Shown: positions 46,582 to 54,921 of the stretch, in pieces
Layout of the letters: each line of letters starts with the position of its first letter
Position numbering within the stretch: position 1 is the stretch's first letter
From: Nocardiopsis sp. ATB16-24
GTDB lineage: Bacteria; Actinomycetota; Actinomycetes; Streptosporangiales; Streptosporangiaceae
Assembly (NCBI RefSeq): GCF_030271535.1
Contig: NZ_JASCXJ010000002.1
Span: 124,001 to 188,000, forward strand
DNA length: 64,000 nt
Reading direction: 5' to 3'
Notes under the pieces: model-generated
The model's database searches: none
What the model saw: the letters and a program-made list of their open reading frames with translations, nothing else
Told to the model about the DNA's origin: nothing
Position numbers and translations under genes: made by a program

Positions 46582-47508
46582 CTAGTGCGGGCAAGAGTCC
46601 CGGTAGTCGGAGAAGTCCGTGCCGAAGCCGGTCCTGGGCGCCGGGCAGAGGAACTGCGTGTAACGCTCGTCCTCGTCCACGAAGCGCTTCAGCCAGGAGA
46701 TGCTGTACTTGGCGATGGTCGAGTTGGAGACGTTGGGAGCGAAGTGGCTCGCGCCGCGCAGCTCCACGTAGGCGCGGTCCAGGTTGCTGTCCAGGCTCTC
46801 GTAGAACGGGATGGAGTGCAGACGCACGGAGGCGGTCACGTCGTCCTCGGCGCCGATGATCATGGTCGGAACCTGCACGTTCGACCAGCGCTTCTGGGTG
46901 TGCCAGGGCGTCAGCGGGATGGCGGCCTTCAGCTCGGGACGGCTGTTGGCCGCGGCGAGCGTTCCGCCGCCTCCCATCGAGTGACCCATCACGGCCATGC
47001 GGTCGCCGTCCACCCGGTCGGCGACACGGCTGTCGTTGGCCAGGTAGTCCAGGGCGGCCTCGATCTGGCGGCCCCGGCTGTTGGGCTGGTCCACACGGGT
47101 GATGGTGTCGATGGTGAAGACCACGAAGCCCTGCGAGGCGAAGCGGTGGCCCATCCACGACATCGAGGAGGAGCTGGCCGTGTAGCCCGGGGCGATGACC
47201 ACGCCGCCGAACGTTCCTTGGCTCCTGTCGGTGGGGTAGTAGATGGTTCCGCCGCCGAAGCCGCGCACCAGCGACGACACGTTGACGCTGTCGGTGTCGA
47301 AGTGGCCGCGGGTGGCGGTGACGCTCCGCTCGGTCGGTGCCGGGCCGCGCTCATAGGGGTTGGAGGCGTGTGCGGGGGCGACGACACCGCCGGTGACGCC
47401 CGCCACGAGCGCCAGGGTCATCGCCGCGCGGGAGGCGAAGCGTGTCACCCGTGCGCGCAGACTCGGGCGAGGGCTTTCGGTTTCGGGGGAAAGGGGGTAT
47501 GTTCGCAC
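46582..47508 (-). CDS. Secreted cutinase / PET-hydrolase-like polyester esterase
   Basis: The 308-residue product has a signal peptide (cleavage near AHA-SNPYERG, after residue 48) and a fold almost identical in pattern to Thermobifida cutinases (TfCut2 family, type I PET hydrolases). The mature start SNPYERGP, GFGGGTIYYP, oxyanion Tyr109 in APGYT, nucleophile Ser177 in GHSMGGGG, Asp223 in GAEDD, Trp in LTPWH and His255 in ASHFAPN are all present, as are the C-terminal Cys288 and Cys306 disulfide pair. It should hydrolyse cutin and polyesters outside the cell. GTG 47508 has AGGA seven bases upstream. A dyad lies 90 bases before the start. Confidence 0.93.
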   Translation of the reverse strand: MRTYPLSPETESPRPSLRARVTRFASRAAMTLALVAGVTGGVVAPAHASNPYERGPAPTERSVTATRGHFDTDSVNVSSLVRGFGGGTIYYPTDRSQGTFGGVVIAPGYTASSSSMSWMGHRFASQGFVVFTIDTITRVDQPNSRGRQIEAALDYLANDSRVADRVDGDRMAVMGHSMGGGGTLAAANSRPELKAAIPLTPWHTQKRWSNVQVPTMIIGAEDDVTASVRLHSIPFYESLDSNLDRAYVELRGASHFAPNVSNSTIAKYSISWLKRFVDEDERYTQFLCPAPRTGFGTDFSDYRDSCPH

Positions 47509-47865
47509 GCCTTTTTCCTTTTCTCGTGCAGCGGGAATCCACGCGCCTTTCAGGCGGCGCGGACTGGGTTCTCCCCGGGGGGGAAGCCGACCTTCCATAC
47601 CTCAGGGGTCCAGGTATGGAGACCGACAGGAGGTCACCCGGGCTCTCGCGGACAGAGAGTGAAAAGGGACCGGGTACCAGAAGTCATATTCCCTTCACTC
47701 GTGGGTTAACTATGGTGTCGCTTCGATGAATGTGCATCCGTTGAACCACCAGTGGTGGTGCGGCGAAGTACGTGCGGGTGTTATAGGACAGGGCCACGCG
47801 GTGTTTTCGGTCTTGTCCGCTTGGGCAGGCGGACCTTGTAGGCGCATGACGAGGGAGTGAGGACC
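47509..47865. other. Divergent region between the cutinase and ChaB genes
   Basis: No gene is seen. The region holds the dyad at 47595-47619 and the promoters of both flanking genes. Confidence 0.5.
47595..47619. promoter_or_regulatory. Inverted repeat CCATACCT-N9-AGGTATGG, possible cutinase operator
   Basis: Perfect 8-bp arms separated by 9 bases lie 87 bases upstream of the cutinase start, a good place for a dimeric regulator. No regulator gene is adjacent. Confidence 0.45.
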
Positions 47866-48273
47866 ATGCCCGGTGCGGACGAACTTCCGTCGACGCTCCA
47901 GAGGTCTCCGAAAAAGGCCCAGCGCACCTGGATCAAGGCGCACGACTCGGCGGTGGAGCAGTACGGCGAGGGTGAACGCGCACACCGCGTGGCGTTCGCC
48001 GCGCTCAAGCACGAGTTCGAGAAGAAGGGCGACCACTGGGTGCCCAAGCAGCGCTCGGGCCCCTCGGACGAGCAGGCGTCCAACCCCCGGGCGGGCAGGG
48101 GCGAGGACAAGAAGACCGCGGGGGGAGTGGACGCCAACGCCTCCAAGGAGCACCTCTACCAGAGGGCCCGAGAACTCGGCGTCCAGGGGCGCTCGTCCAT
48201 GAACAAGGACGAACTCGTGGAGGCGCTGCGCAAGGAGAACGACCGGCGCACCGCCAGGGCCCGCTCGTCCTGA
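47866..48273 (+). CDS. ChaB-domain protein with Rho N-terminal-like domain
   Basis: The 135-residue protein has an N-terminal ChaB domain (ELPSTLQRSPKKAQRTW to KGDHWVPK) and a C-terminal SAP/Rho-N-like helical motif (SKEHLYQRARELGVQG, then MNKDELVEALRKEN), joined by a charged linker. Such proteins are common in actinobacteria and may bind nucleic acid; the function is not established. ATG 47866 has GAGG three bases upstream. Confidence 0.82.
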   Translation: MPGADELPSTLQRSPKKAQRTWIKAHDSAVEQYGEGERAHRVAFAALKHEFEKKGDHWVPKQRSGPSDEQASNPRAGRGEDKKTAGGVDANASKEHLYQRARELGVQGRSSMNKDELVEALRKENDRRTARARSS

Positions 48274-48289
48274 CACACCCTGGCGAAGA

Positions 48290-48328
48290 AGGAGGGGCGG
48301 GACCGGTCCGACCGGTCCCGCCCCTCCT
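48290..48328. terminator. Bidirectional terminator, 19-bp perfect stem
   Basis: AGGAGGGGCGGGACCGGTC and its exact complement flank a single base, between the convergent ChaB and SDR genes. Confidence 0.85.
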
Positions 48329-48345
48329 ACGGTGTCCGACGAACC

Positions 48346-49200
48346 TCAGCTGGCCTGGATCTCCCCGCCGACCGGGGCCAGGGTCTCCCCGGTGTAGTAC
48401 GAGGACAGGAGCCCGCTGGCGAAGAACACGTACGAGGGCGCGATCTCGTCCGGATCGGCCGCCCTGCCCATCGGCGCCTGCTGACCGAAACCCTCCGCGC
48501 CCTTCTCTCCCAAAGTGGAGGGGATGAGCGGTGTCCACACCGGCCCCGGCGCCACGCAGTTGACCCGGATACCCCGGTCCATGAGCGTCTGGGCCAGAGA
48601 GTTCGACAGATTCATCACCGCCGCCTTGCTCGACGCGTAGTCGATCAGCGACTTGTTGCCGCGCAGGCCGTTGATCGACCCCGTGATGATGATCGAACCC
48701 CCCTCGGGGATGTGCGGCAACGCCTCGCGAACGGTCCAGAACACCCCCATCACGTTGACGTCGAACGTGCGGCGCAACTGCTCGGTGCTCAACTCCGAGA
48801 AGTCGTCCACCGGAGCCTGGGTCGCGGCGTGTTCGACCAGGATGTCGATCCCGCCCAGTTCGTCCACGGCACGACGGACCAGTTCGGAACAGAAGGACTC
48901 GTCGGCCAGGTCCCCGCGCACGCTCACGGCCTTACGTCCCTGCTCCCGCACCAGGTCCACGGTGTGCCGGGCGTCGTCGTCCTCGCTGAGGTAGCCGAAG
49001 ACCACGTCGGCCCCCTCCTTGGCGAAGGCCACCGCCACGGCGCGGCCGATCCCCGAGTCGCCACCGGTGATCAGCGCCCGTTTCCCCTCCAACAGGCCAC
49101 GTCCCTCGTAGTCGCGCATCTCGTCCCGGGGCCGCGGCTCCATGGGTTCGGTACGACCCGGGTGCGGCTGGCTCTGGGCCGGGGGCGGAGTCTCGGGCAT
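48346..49200 (-). CDS. SDR family oxidoreductase, YghA/glucose-dehydrogenase-like
   Basis: The 284-residue protein has a hydrophilic N-terminal extension of about 40 residues with many Pro, then an SDR core: ALITGGDSGIGRAVAVAF, catalytic Ser in TGSINGL and YASSK. This matches the YghA/YhdF stress-linked SDR group. The NNAG motif is replaced by EHAATQ, so the usual active-site Asn position looks altered locally. ATG 49200 has GGAGG six bases upstream; a start at 49239 is less likely. Confidence 0.87.
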   Translation of the reverse strand: MPETPPPAQSQPHPGRTEPMEPRPRDEMRDYEGRGLLEGKRALITGGDSGIGRAVAVAFAKEGADVVFGYLSEDDDARHTVDLVREQGRKAVSVRGDLADESFCSELVRRAVDELGGIDILVEHAATQAPVDDFSELSTEQLRRTFDVNVMGVFWTVREALPHIPEGGSIIITGSINGLRGNKSLIDYASSKAAVMNLSNSLAQTLMDRGIRVNCVAPGPVWTPLIPSTLGEKGAEGFGQQAPMGRAADPDEIAPSYVFFASGLLSSYYTGETLAPVGGEIQAS

Positions 49201-49432
49201 GTCGCCTCCTCGCTCGTCGGTCTCCTGGCCTGCTCGCACCTACCCGCTTCGCCGTGTCCGACTCCCCTCGGTGTGCGCGGCGGATCTCCTTCGCACTGGC
49301 GCGGTGAACACCGACCCAAATGGGAGTCAACGGTGTTTGTCCGCGTTCCGCCTCGGTCAGTGGCACGGAAGGCAGGGGCACTCCGGCGCGGAGCCCGTCG
49401 ACCGACGGAAGTGATGAGGGAGAGCGGACGTC

Positions 49433-50401
49433 ATGAAGGTCGGTTTCAAGCTGTTCGCCGAGGCCTTCGGGCCCAGAGAACTGGTGGACCAGGCCATCCG
49501 CGCCGAGCAGGCGGGGTTCGACTTCGTGGAGATCAGCGACCACTTCCATCCGTGGTTGTACAGCCACGGACATTCCCCCTTCGTGTGGTCGGTGCTGGGT
49601 TCCATCGCCGAGCGCACCGATCACATCGGGTTGGTCACGGGCGTCACCTGCCCGACCATCCGCGTGCATCCGGCGATCGTCGCGCAGGCCGCGGCCACCA
49701 CCGCCCTGCTGTCGGAGGGGAGGTTCACGCTGGGGGTGGGCTCGGGCGAACGCCTCAACGAACACGTGGTCGGCAAGGGGTGGCCCAACGCGGCCAGGCG
49801 CCACGAGATGTTGCGCGAGGCGATCCAGATCATCCGTCTTCTGTGGTCGGGCGGCTACCACTCCTACGACGGCAGGTACCTGACCCTGGAGGACGCCCAG
49901 GTGTTCGACCTGCCGGAGGAGTCGCCGCGGATCATCGTGGCCGCGGGCGGCGAGCAGGCCGCACTGCTCGCGGCGGAGGAGGGCGACGGTCTGTTCTGCA
50001 CCGAGCCCAGCAAGGCGCTCACCCGGGTCTACCAGGACACCGGGGGCCATGGTCCGCGTTACGCGGAGGTGCCCCTGGCCTGGGCCACCAACGAGGGGGA
50101 CGCCATGGACTCGGCGCGTGAGCTGTTCCGCTTCGCCCTGACCGGATGGAAGGTGCAGTCCGAGCTGCCCAACCCGATCAACTTCGAGGCCGCCACCGCG
50201 CTGATCAGCAGGGACGCGATGCGCGACGTGTTCGCGTGCGGCCCGGACCCGGACAAGCACATGCAGGTGGTGCGCGACTTCGCCGCCGCGGGGTTCGACC
50301 ACCTGTGCCTGATCAACGCCGGCCCCGACCCCGAGGGGTTCTTCGACTTCTTCGAACGGGAGCTGTCGGGAATGATGCGCACGATGGGAAGGCCCGGCTG
50401 A
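49433..50401 (+). CDS. F420-dependent LLM-class oxidoreductase (TIGR03557-like)
   Basis: The 322-residue luciferase-fold protein begins MKVGFKLFAEAFGP and has FVEISDHFHPWL, then TGVTCPTIRVHPAIVAQAAA, GRFTLGVGSGERLNEHVVG and GDGLFCTEPS. This matches the family related to F420-dependent glucose-6-phosphate dehydrogenase (TIGR03557). F420 dependence is known for the family and not shown here. A GAGGG RBS precedes ATG 49433. The gene stands alone. Confidence 0.88.
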   Translation: MKVGFKLFAEAFGPRELVDQAIRAEQAGFDFVEISDHFHPWLYSHGHSPFVWSVLGSIAERTDHIGLVTGVTCPTIRVHPAIVAQAAATTALLSEGRFTLGVGSGERLNEHVVGKGWPNAARRHEMLREAIQIIRLLWSGGYHSYDGRYLTLEDAQVFDLPEESPRIIVAAGGEQAALLAAEEGDGLFCTEPSKALTRVYQDTGGHGPRYAEVPLAWATNEGDAMDSARELFRFALTGWKVQSELPNPINFEAATALISRDAMRDVFACGPDPDKHMQVVRDFAAAGFDHLCLINAGPDPEGFFDFFERELSGMMRTMGRPG

Positions 50402-50935
50402 GCACCCCCCGAGGCCCCGTGCGTGGGCGGTCCGGCCCATGCGACACGGTCGTCGGTGACCGGCAAGGCCCGGGGACCGCGCACGAACGGTGACGGCACC
50501 CGGCGCAGATCCTCGGGGGCACGGCCGGGTCACGGTGGGCGGAGTGAGAACCGATGAGGAGGGCGTCGCCCACCCGGATACGGGTGCCCGCGAGGGGAAC
50601 CCGGCGGGGACAAGGGGATGAAACCCCGGTCGTGGCATTGCAGGAGCGTCGTTGCTCCGCTTTCAACGGCTCAGAGAAATTCCTTTTCCCGGGCTCTTCG
50701 CGAAGGGCGACAACACTTCGGAGAATACAAAAAGAATATATGCGTCACATGAGTGCGAACCTGCGTGTACAGGGGGTTCAGGGCCTCATCGACGCCGCTG
50801 CGCGGACCGAGTATGCCACGGGGGAACGACATTCGCGTCACCCCATGGAGCGTGCGTCACGGTGTTCGAGAAGGCTCCTGGGAGGAGGCGTCCCTTTTCC
50901 CCGTTCTGTCACACCCGCCCCCTAGGTTCTCCCGT
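50402..50935. other. Gene-free stretch before the SWIM-MoxR operon
   Basis: Several frames are open but their codon use is not coding-like. Local GC falls near 50680-50750. A TAGGTT element at 50923-50928 just before the operon suggests its promoter. Confidence 0.5.
50923..50928 (+). promoter_or_regulatory. Possible -10 element for a leaderless SWIM-MoxR operon
   Basis: TAGGTT lies seven bases before GTG 50936, the spacing expected if transcription starts at or next to the start codon. No RBS is present. Leaderless transcripts are common in actinobacteria. Confidence 0.4.
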
Positions 50936-52267
50936 GTGAGCGATCGATGGAGTACCGACGACGTATGGGCTCTGGCTCCGGACGCCGCCTCCCACAAGGC
51001 CGCCCTCAAGGTGGCCAAGGACGGCTCCTGGCCCGAGCGCGGAGTGGTCGCCGCCCCCGCGGGCGGCGCCTCCGCCTTGTGGGGCGAGTGCAAGGGCAGT
51101 GGATCCAAGCCCTACCTGGCCGCCGTGCACCTGGACGGCGCCGGAGGCCCCGCGTACAAGTGCAGCTGCCCCAGCCGCAAGATCCCCTGCAAGCACGTCC
51201 TGGGCCTGCTCGCCCTGTGGGCACAAGAACAGGTCGATCTGCGCGAGGAGAGGCCCGACTGGGTCTCCACCTGGCTCTCCGACCGGAGCGCCCGACAGGA
51301 GCGCGCACGAAGCGGCGCCTCAGCCACGGCCACCGACCCGAAGAAGGCCGCCGCCACCCTCCGGGAGAGGGAGGAGTCGGTGACGGCGGGGATGGAGGAA
51401 CTCCGGCTCTGGCTGCGCGACCAGATCGACGCGGGACTGGCCGAGGCCCCCAAGCACGGCTACGACCACTGGGACCGCATGGCCAAACGCCTGGTGGACG
51501 CCAAGGCGGCCGGGGCGGCGTCCCTCGTGGAGCGGTTGCCGGGTCTGGTCCGCGCCGACGACTGGCCCGAGCGTCTGCTCGAACGACTCGCCCTCCTGCA
51601 CCTGCTGGCCCGTGGCCACCGCGCGGGCGAGGCACTGGACGCAAGGGTCCGCGGCGCCGTACGCGCCCGCGTCGGCATCGCCACCAGGGTCGAGGACGTC
51701 CTGGCCCGAGGCGAACGCGTCCAGGACACCTGGCGGGTCCTGGGCCTGCGCGACACCGTCGCCCCCGAGGCCGGCATGCGCGCCCGCCGCCTGTGGCTGC
51801 GCGGTACCGAGAGCGGACGCACCGCCCTGTTCCTGAGCCACGCCCGCCCCGGACAGGCCCCCGCCACCCCCTTCCGCGTCGGTACCGACGTGACCGCCGA
51901 GTTCGCCTTCCACCCCGACGGACACCGCGCCGTCGCCGTCGACCAGGGCCGGACCACTCCGGCCTCCCCACCGGCGGGGGGAACGGCCGCCGAGGCGCTC
52001 GACGCCTTCGCCGCCGCCCTCGCGGAGGACCCCTGGACCGAGGCCTGGCCGATCGTGCTCGACCGTGCCGTACCCGGCCGCGAGGACGATCGATGGTGGC
52101 TCATCGACCCCGACGGCGCCGCGCTGCCACTGACCACCTCCGAACCCTGGCACCTCCTCGCGGTCACCGGCGGACACCCCGCCACCATCGCCGCGGAGTG
52201 GTCGCCCGGCGAGGGCCTCACCCCCATCACCGCATGGGGCCCCGATGGAAAGGCGGTCTCCCTGTGA
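50936..52267 (+). CDS. SWIM zinc-finger protein
   Basis: The 443-residue protein has an N-terminal SWIM zinc finger (CSCPSRKIPCKH, about residues 77-88). SWIM fingers bind DNA or protein partners. The rest is helical, with AELRLW-type blocks and a beta-rich C-terminal half (WRVLGLRDTVAPEAGMRAR, then LTPITAWGPDGKAVSL). GTG 50936 starts SDRWSTDDVWALAPD; longer frames upstream look non-coding. The stop overlaps the DUF5691 start by four bases, and it heads a five-gene operon that includes a MoxR ATPase and a vWA protein. Confidence 0.85.
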   Translation: MSDRWSTDDVWALAPDAASHKAALKVAKDGSWPERGVVAAPAGGASALWGECKGSGSKPYLAAVHLDGAGGPAYKCSCPSRKIPCKHVLGLLALWAQEQVDLREERPDWVSTWLSDRSARQERARSGASATATDPKKAAATLREREESVTAGMEELRLWLRDQIDAGLAEAPKHGYDHWDRMAKRLVDAKAAGAASLVERLPGLVRADDWPERLLERLALLHLLARGHRAGEALDARVRGAVRARVGIATRVEDVLARGERVQDTWRVLGLRDTVAPEAGMRARRLWLRGTESGRTALFLSHARPGQAPATPFRVGTDVTAEFAFHPDGHRAVAVDQGRTTPASPPAGGTAAEALDAFAAALAEDPWTEAWPIVLDRAVPGREDDRWWLIDPDGAALPLTTSEPWHLLAVTGGHPATIAAEWSPGEGLTPITAWGPDGKAVSL

Positions 52268-53805
52268 CCGACGCGCGCACCCCCGCACCCCCGACCCCCG
52301 CCGACTCCTGGGACGACCTGGTCTCGGTCGCCCTGGTCGGCACCTCCCGACGCGGAGTCCCCCACACCCCCGACCTGCCGGACGTCCCCGGGACCGGGAA
52401 CGACGAGGCCGCCCTCGCCCTGCTGGACCGCGCCGCCCTGGCCGTCGTCCGCCGCGCGGCCGGACACGTTCCCCGGACCGGCGTCGCGCCCGTCCCCACC
52501 GCCGCCGAGGACCCCCGTCCCGAGGTCGGCGAGGCCGCCACCGACCACCTGAACCACATCTTGGAGCACAAGCCCGAACTCCTCCCCGAGTGGCTGGAAC
52601 TCGTGCTCTCCAGCGGACGGCGGGCCGCGCACGCCAGTGTCCCCGCCCTGCTCGACCGGGGCGTGCGCGACGGCCGCCTGCGTCCGGCACTCGCCACGGT
52701 CGTCGGTACGCGAGGACGGTGGGCGGCCGGCCTCGACCCCGCATGGGCCTACGTCCGGGACGAGCCCGCCCCCGAAGACCGCTTCAGCGAACGGGACTGG
52801 GAACACGGAGACCCGGGCCAGAGGCGTCGCTCCCTCCTCGCCCTGCGCGCCACCGACCCCGACCGCGCGCGTGAACTCCTCACGGGGATCTGGCCGGGTC
52901 TGGCCAGGGCCGACCTGCGCCGCCGCCTCCTGGAGACGTTCGCCATCGGCCTTGGACCCACGGACGAGGACTTCCTCGAAGGGGCGCTCGACGACCGTAG
53001 CGCCGGCGTGCGCGGACTCGCGCTGTCCCTGCTCAACCGGCTCCCCGACGGCGCCCACGCCCAACGACTGCGCGACCACGTCCTCGCGCACGCCCGTCCG
53101 CGCGAGGACGGCGCGCTGTGGGTGGACCCGGTGGACACACGCGATACCGCCCTCCACCGCGACCTGGCCCTGGCCGCCCCCTCCGCAGGCGCCGAGAACG
53201 ACTCCGAACGGTTCGAGCGGGTCTGGGCCCTGGTCACCCACGCGCCGCTGGACGTGTGGACCACTCTGCTCGGTACCGACTCCGCCGGGGTCGTCGCCGC
53301 CGCGATGAAGAAGACGGCGGAACCCGCAGGGCTCTTCGAGGCCCTCGCCAACGCCGCCGTGGTCCAGGAGGACGCCGCATGGGCCAGGGCCCTGCTGGAA
53401 GTCCTCGGCCCGGCCCTCTCCCGGACCCGGCCCGTGCGCACACGAGAACCGTTCCGCCTGGACCGGCTGCTGGACCTGTTGCCTCCGGAGGAACGCTACG
53501 CGCGCGTGCTCCACGCCCTGACCAGGACGGACTCGCTCCACCGCTACGGGGAACTGCTCCAGGCCACCCGGGGCCCGTGGTCCGCGGAGCTGTCCGCCGA
53601 GGTCCTGCGGCGCCTGCACGCCCCACGGCGCGGGAACGACCACGCGGGCTATCGGCTGGTCTGTGAGGTCGCCGCCCTGCGCATGCCCCCCGCCCACGTC
53701 GCCGACCTGCACCCCCAGCTCCCCTTCGACGACTCCACCGCCGACGCCTACCTCCACCTTCGGGACACCCTCCGCTTCCGTCACGACATGCACAAGGAGC
53801 TGTAG
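52264..53805 (+). CDS. DUF5691 family protein
   Basis: The 513-residue protein starts WDDLVSVALVGTSRRG and continues as alpha-helical repeats that look HEAT-like (RRRSLLALRATDPDRARELL, RGLALSLLNRLPDGAHAQRL). These match the DUF5691 family, known mostly from its place beside SWIM, MoxR and DUF5682 genes. It probably acts as a scaffold or substrate adaptor, an inference from repeats. GTG 52264 overlaps the previous stop. No catalytic motif is evident. Confidence 0.8.
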   Translation: MTDARTPAPPTPADSWDDLVSVALVGTSRRGVPHTPDLPDVPGTGNDEAALALLDRAALAVVRRAAGHVPRTGVAPVPTAAEDPRPEVGEAATDHLNHILEHKPELLPEWLELVLSSGRRAAHASVPALLDRGVRDGRLRPALATVVGTRGRWAAGLDPAWAYVRDEPAPEDRFSERDWEHGDPGQRRRSLLALRATDPDRARELLTGIWPGLARADLRRRLLETFAIGLGPTDEDFLEGALDDRSAGVRGLALSLLNRLPDGAHAQRLRDHVLAHARPREDGALWVDPVDTRDTALHRDLALAAPSAGAENDSERFERVWALVTHAPLDVWTTLLGTDSAGVVAAAMKKTAEPAGLFEALANAAVVQEDAAWARALLEVLGPALSRTRPVRTREPFRLDRLLDLLPPEERYARVLHALTRTDSLHRYGELLQATRGPWSAELSAEVLRRLHAPRRGNDHAGYRLVCEVAALRMPPAHVADLHPQLPFDDSTADAYLHLRDTLRFRHDMHKEL

Positions 53806-54921
53806 TTGACCACCTCCGCACCCTCCCTCCGCACCGACGCCGCCCAGGCCCTGCGCCCGCACGCGGAGCAGACCTACGCCGCCGAGATCGAGGCGCTGGC
53901 CAAGGTCGACGACCGTCAGCGTCCCCCCGGCTGGCGGCTCTCCCCCTGGGCGGTCACCCGGTACCTGTTGGGCACCACCCTGGACGACGGCACCGAGATC
54001 ACCCCCAAGTACATCGGTGCGCGCCGTATCGTGGAGGTCGCCGTGGCCACCCTGGCCACCGACCGGGCGCTGCTGCTCATCGGCGTCCCCGGCACGGCCA
54101 AGACCTGGCTTTCCGAGCACCTGGCCGCCGCGATCTCCGGTGACTCCACCCTGCTCGTCCAGGGCACGGCGGGGACCTCGGAGGAGGCCGTCCGCTACGG
54201 CTGGAACTACGCGAGGCTGCTCGCCGAGGGACCCTCCGAGGCCGCCCTCGTGCCCAGCCCGGTGATGACCGCCATGGCGCGGGGGAGCATCGGCCGTATC
54301 GAGGAGCTCACGCGCATGCCCTCAGACGTGCAGGACGGCCTCATCACCGTGCTCTCGGAGAAGGCCCTGCCCGTGGCGGAGCTGGGCATCGAGGTGCAGG
54401 CCCAGCGCGGGTTCAACATCATCGCCACCGCCAACGACCGGGACCGAGGAGTCAACGACCTCTCCAGCGCCCTGCGTCGTAGGTTCAACACCGTGGTGCT
54501 GCCGGTGCCCGACAGCGCCGAGGACGAGGTGCGCATCGTCACCCAGCGCGTGGAACAGCTCGGCCGCTCCCTGGAACTGCCGGAGGTGCCCACCAGCCTC
54601 ACCGAGATCCAGCGGGTGGTCACGGTCTTCCGGGAACTGCGCTCGGGGGTGACCGAGGACAACGGAACCAAGGTCAAGTCGCCCAGCGGAACGCTGAGCA
54701 CCGCCGAGGCGATCTCGGTGATCACCAGCGGGATCGCGCTGGCCGCGCACTTCGGCGACGGGCGACTGCGGCCCGCCGACGTGGCGGCCGGCATCCAGGG
54801 CGCCGTCGTCCAGGACCGGGTCTCCGACGGTGTGGTGTGGCGCGAGTACCTGGAGACCGTCGTCCGCGGTCGCGAGGGCTGGGGCGACTTCTACCGTGCC
54901 TGCCGCGAGGTGGGCGCCTGA
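53806..54921 (+). CDS. MoxR-like AAA+ ATPase
   Basis: The 371-residue AAA+ protein has Walker A IGVPGTAKTWLS, a Walker B-like segment in which GRIEELTRMP stands where most MoxR proteins have LADEINRAP, sensor 1 FNIIATANDRDRG, and the arginine-finger region SALRRRF. MoxR ATPases work with vWA proteins as chaperone or metal-insertion machines (for example RavA-ViaA, CbbQ-CbbO). TTG 53806 follows AAGGAG and the previous stop directly. The altered Walker B keeps the catalytic Glu. Confidence 0.88.
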   Translation: MTTSAPSLRTDAAQALRPHAEQTYAAEIEALAKVDDRQRPPGWRLSPWAVTRYLLGTTLDDGTEITPKYIGARRIVEVAVATLATDRALLLIGVPGTAKTWLSEHLAAAISGDSTLLVQGTAGTSEEAVRYGWNYARLLAEGPSEAALVPSPVMTAMARGSIGRIEELTRMPSDVQDGLITVLSEKALPVAELGIEVQAQRGFNIIATANDRDRGVNDLSSALRRRFNTVVLPVPDSAEDEVRIVTQRVEQLGRSLELPEVPTSLTEIQRVVTVFRELRSGVTEDNGTKVKSPSGTLSTAEAISVITSGIALAAHFGDGRLRPADVAAGIQGAVVQDRVSDGVVWREYLETVVRGREGWGDFYRACREVGA

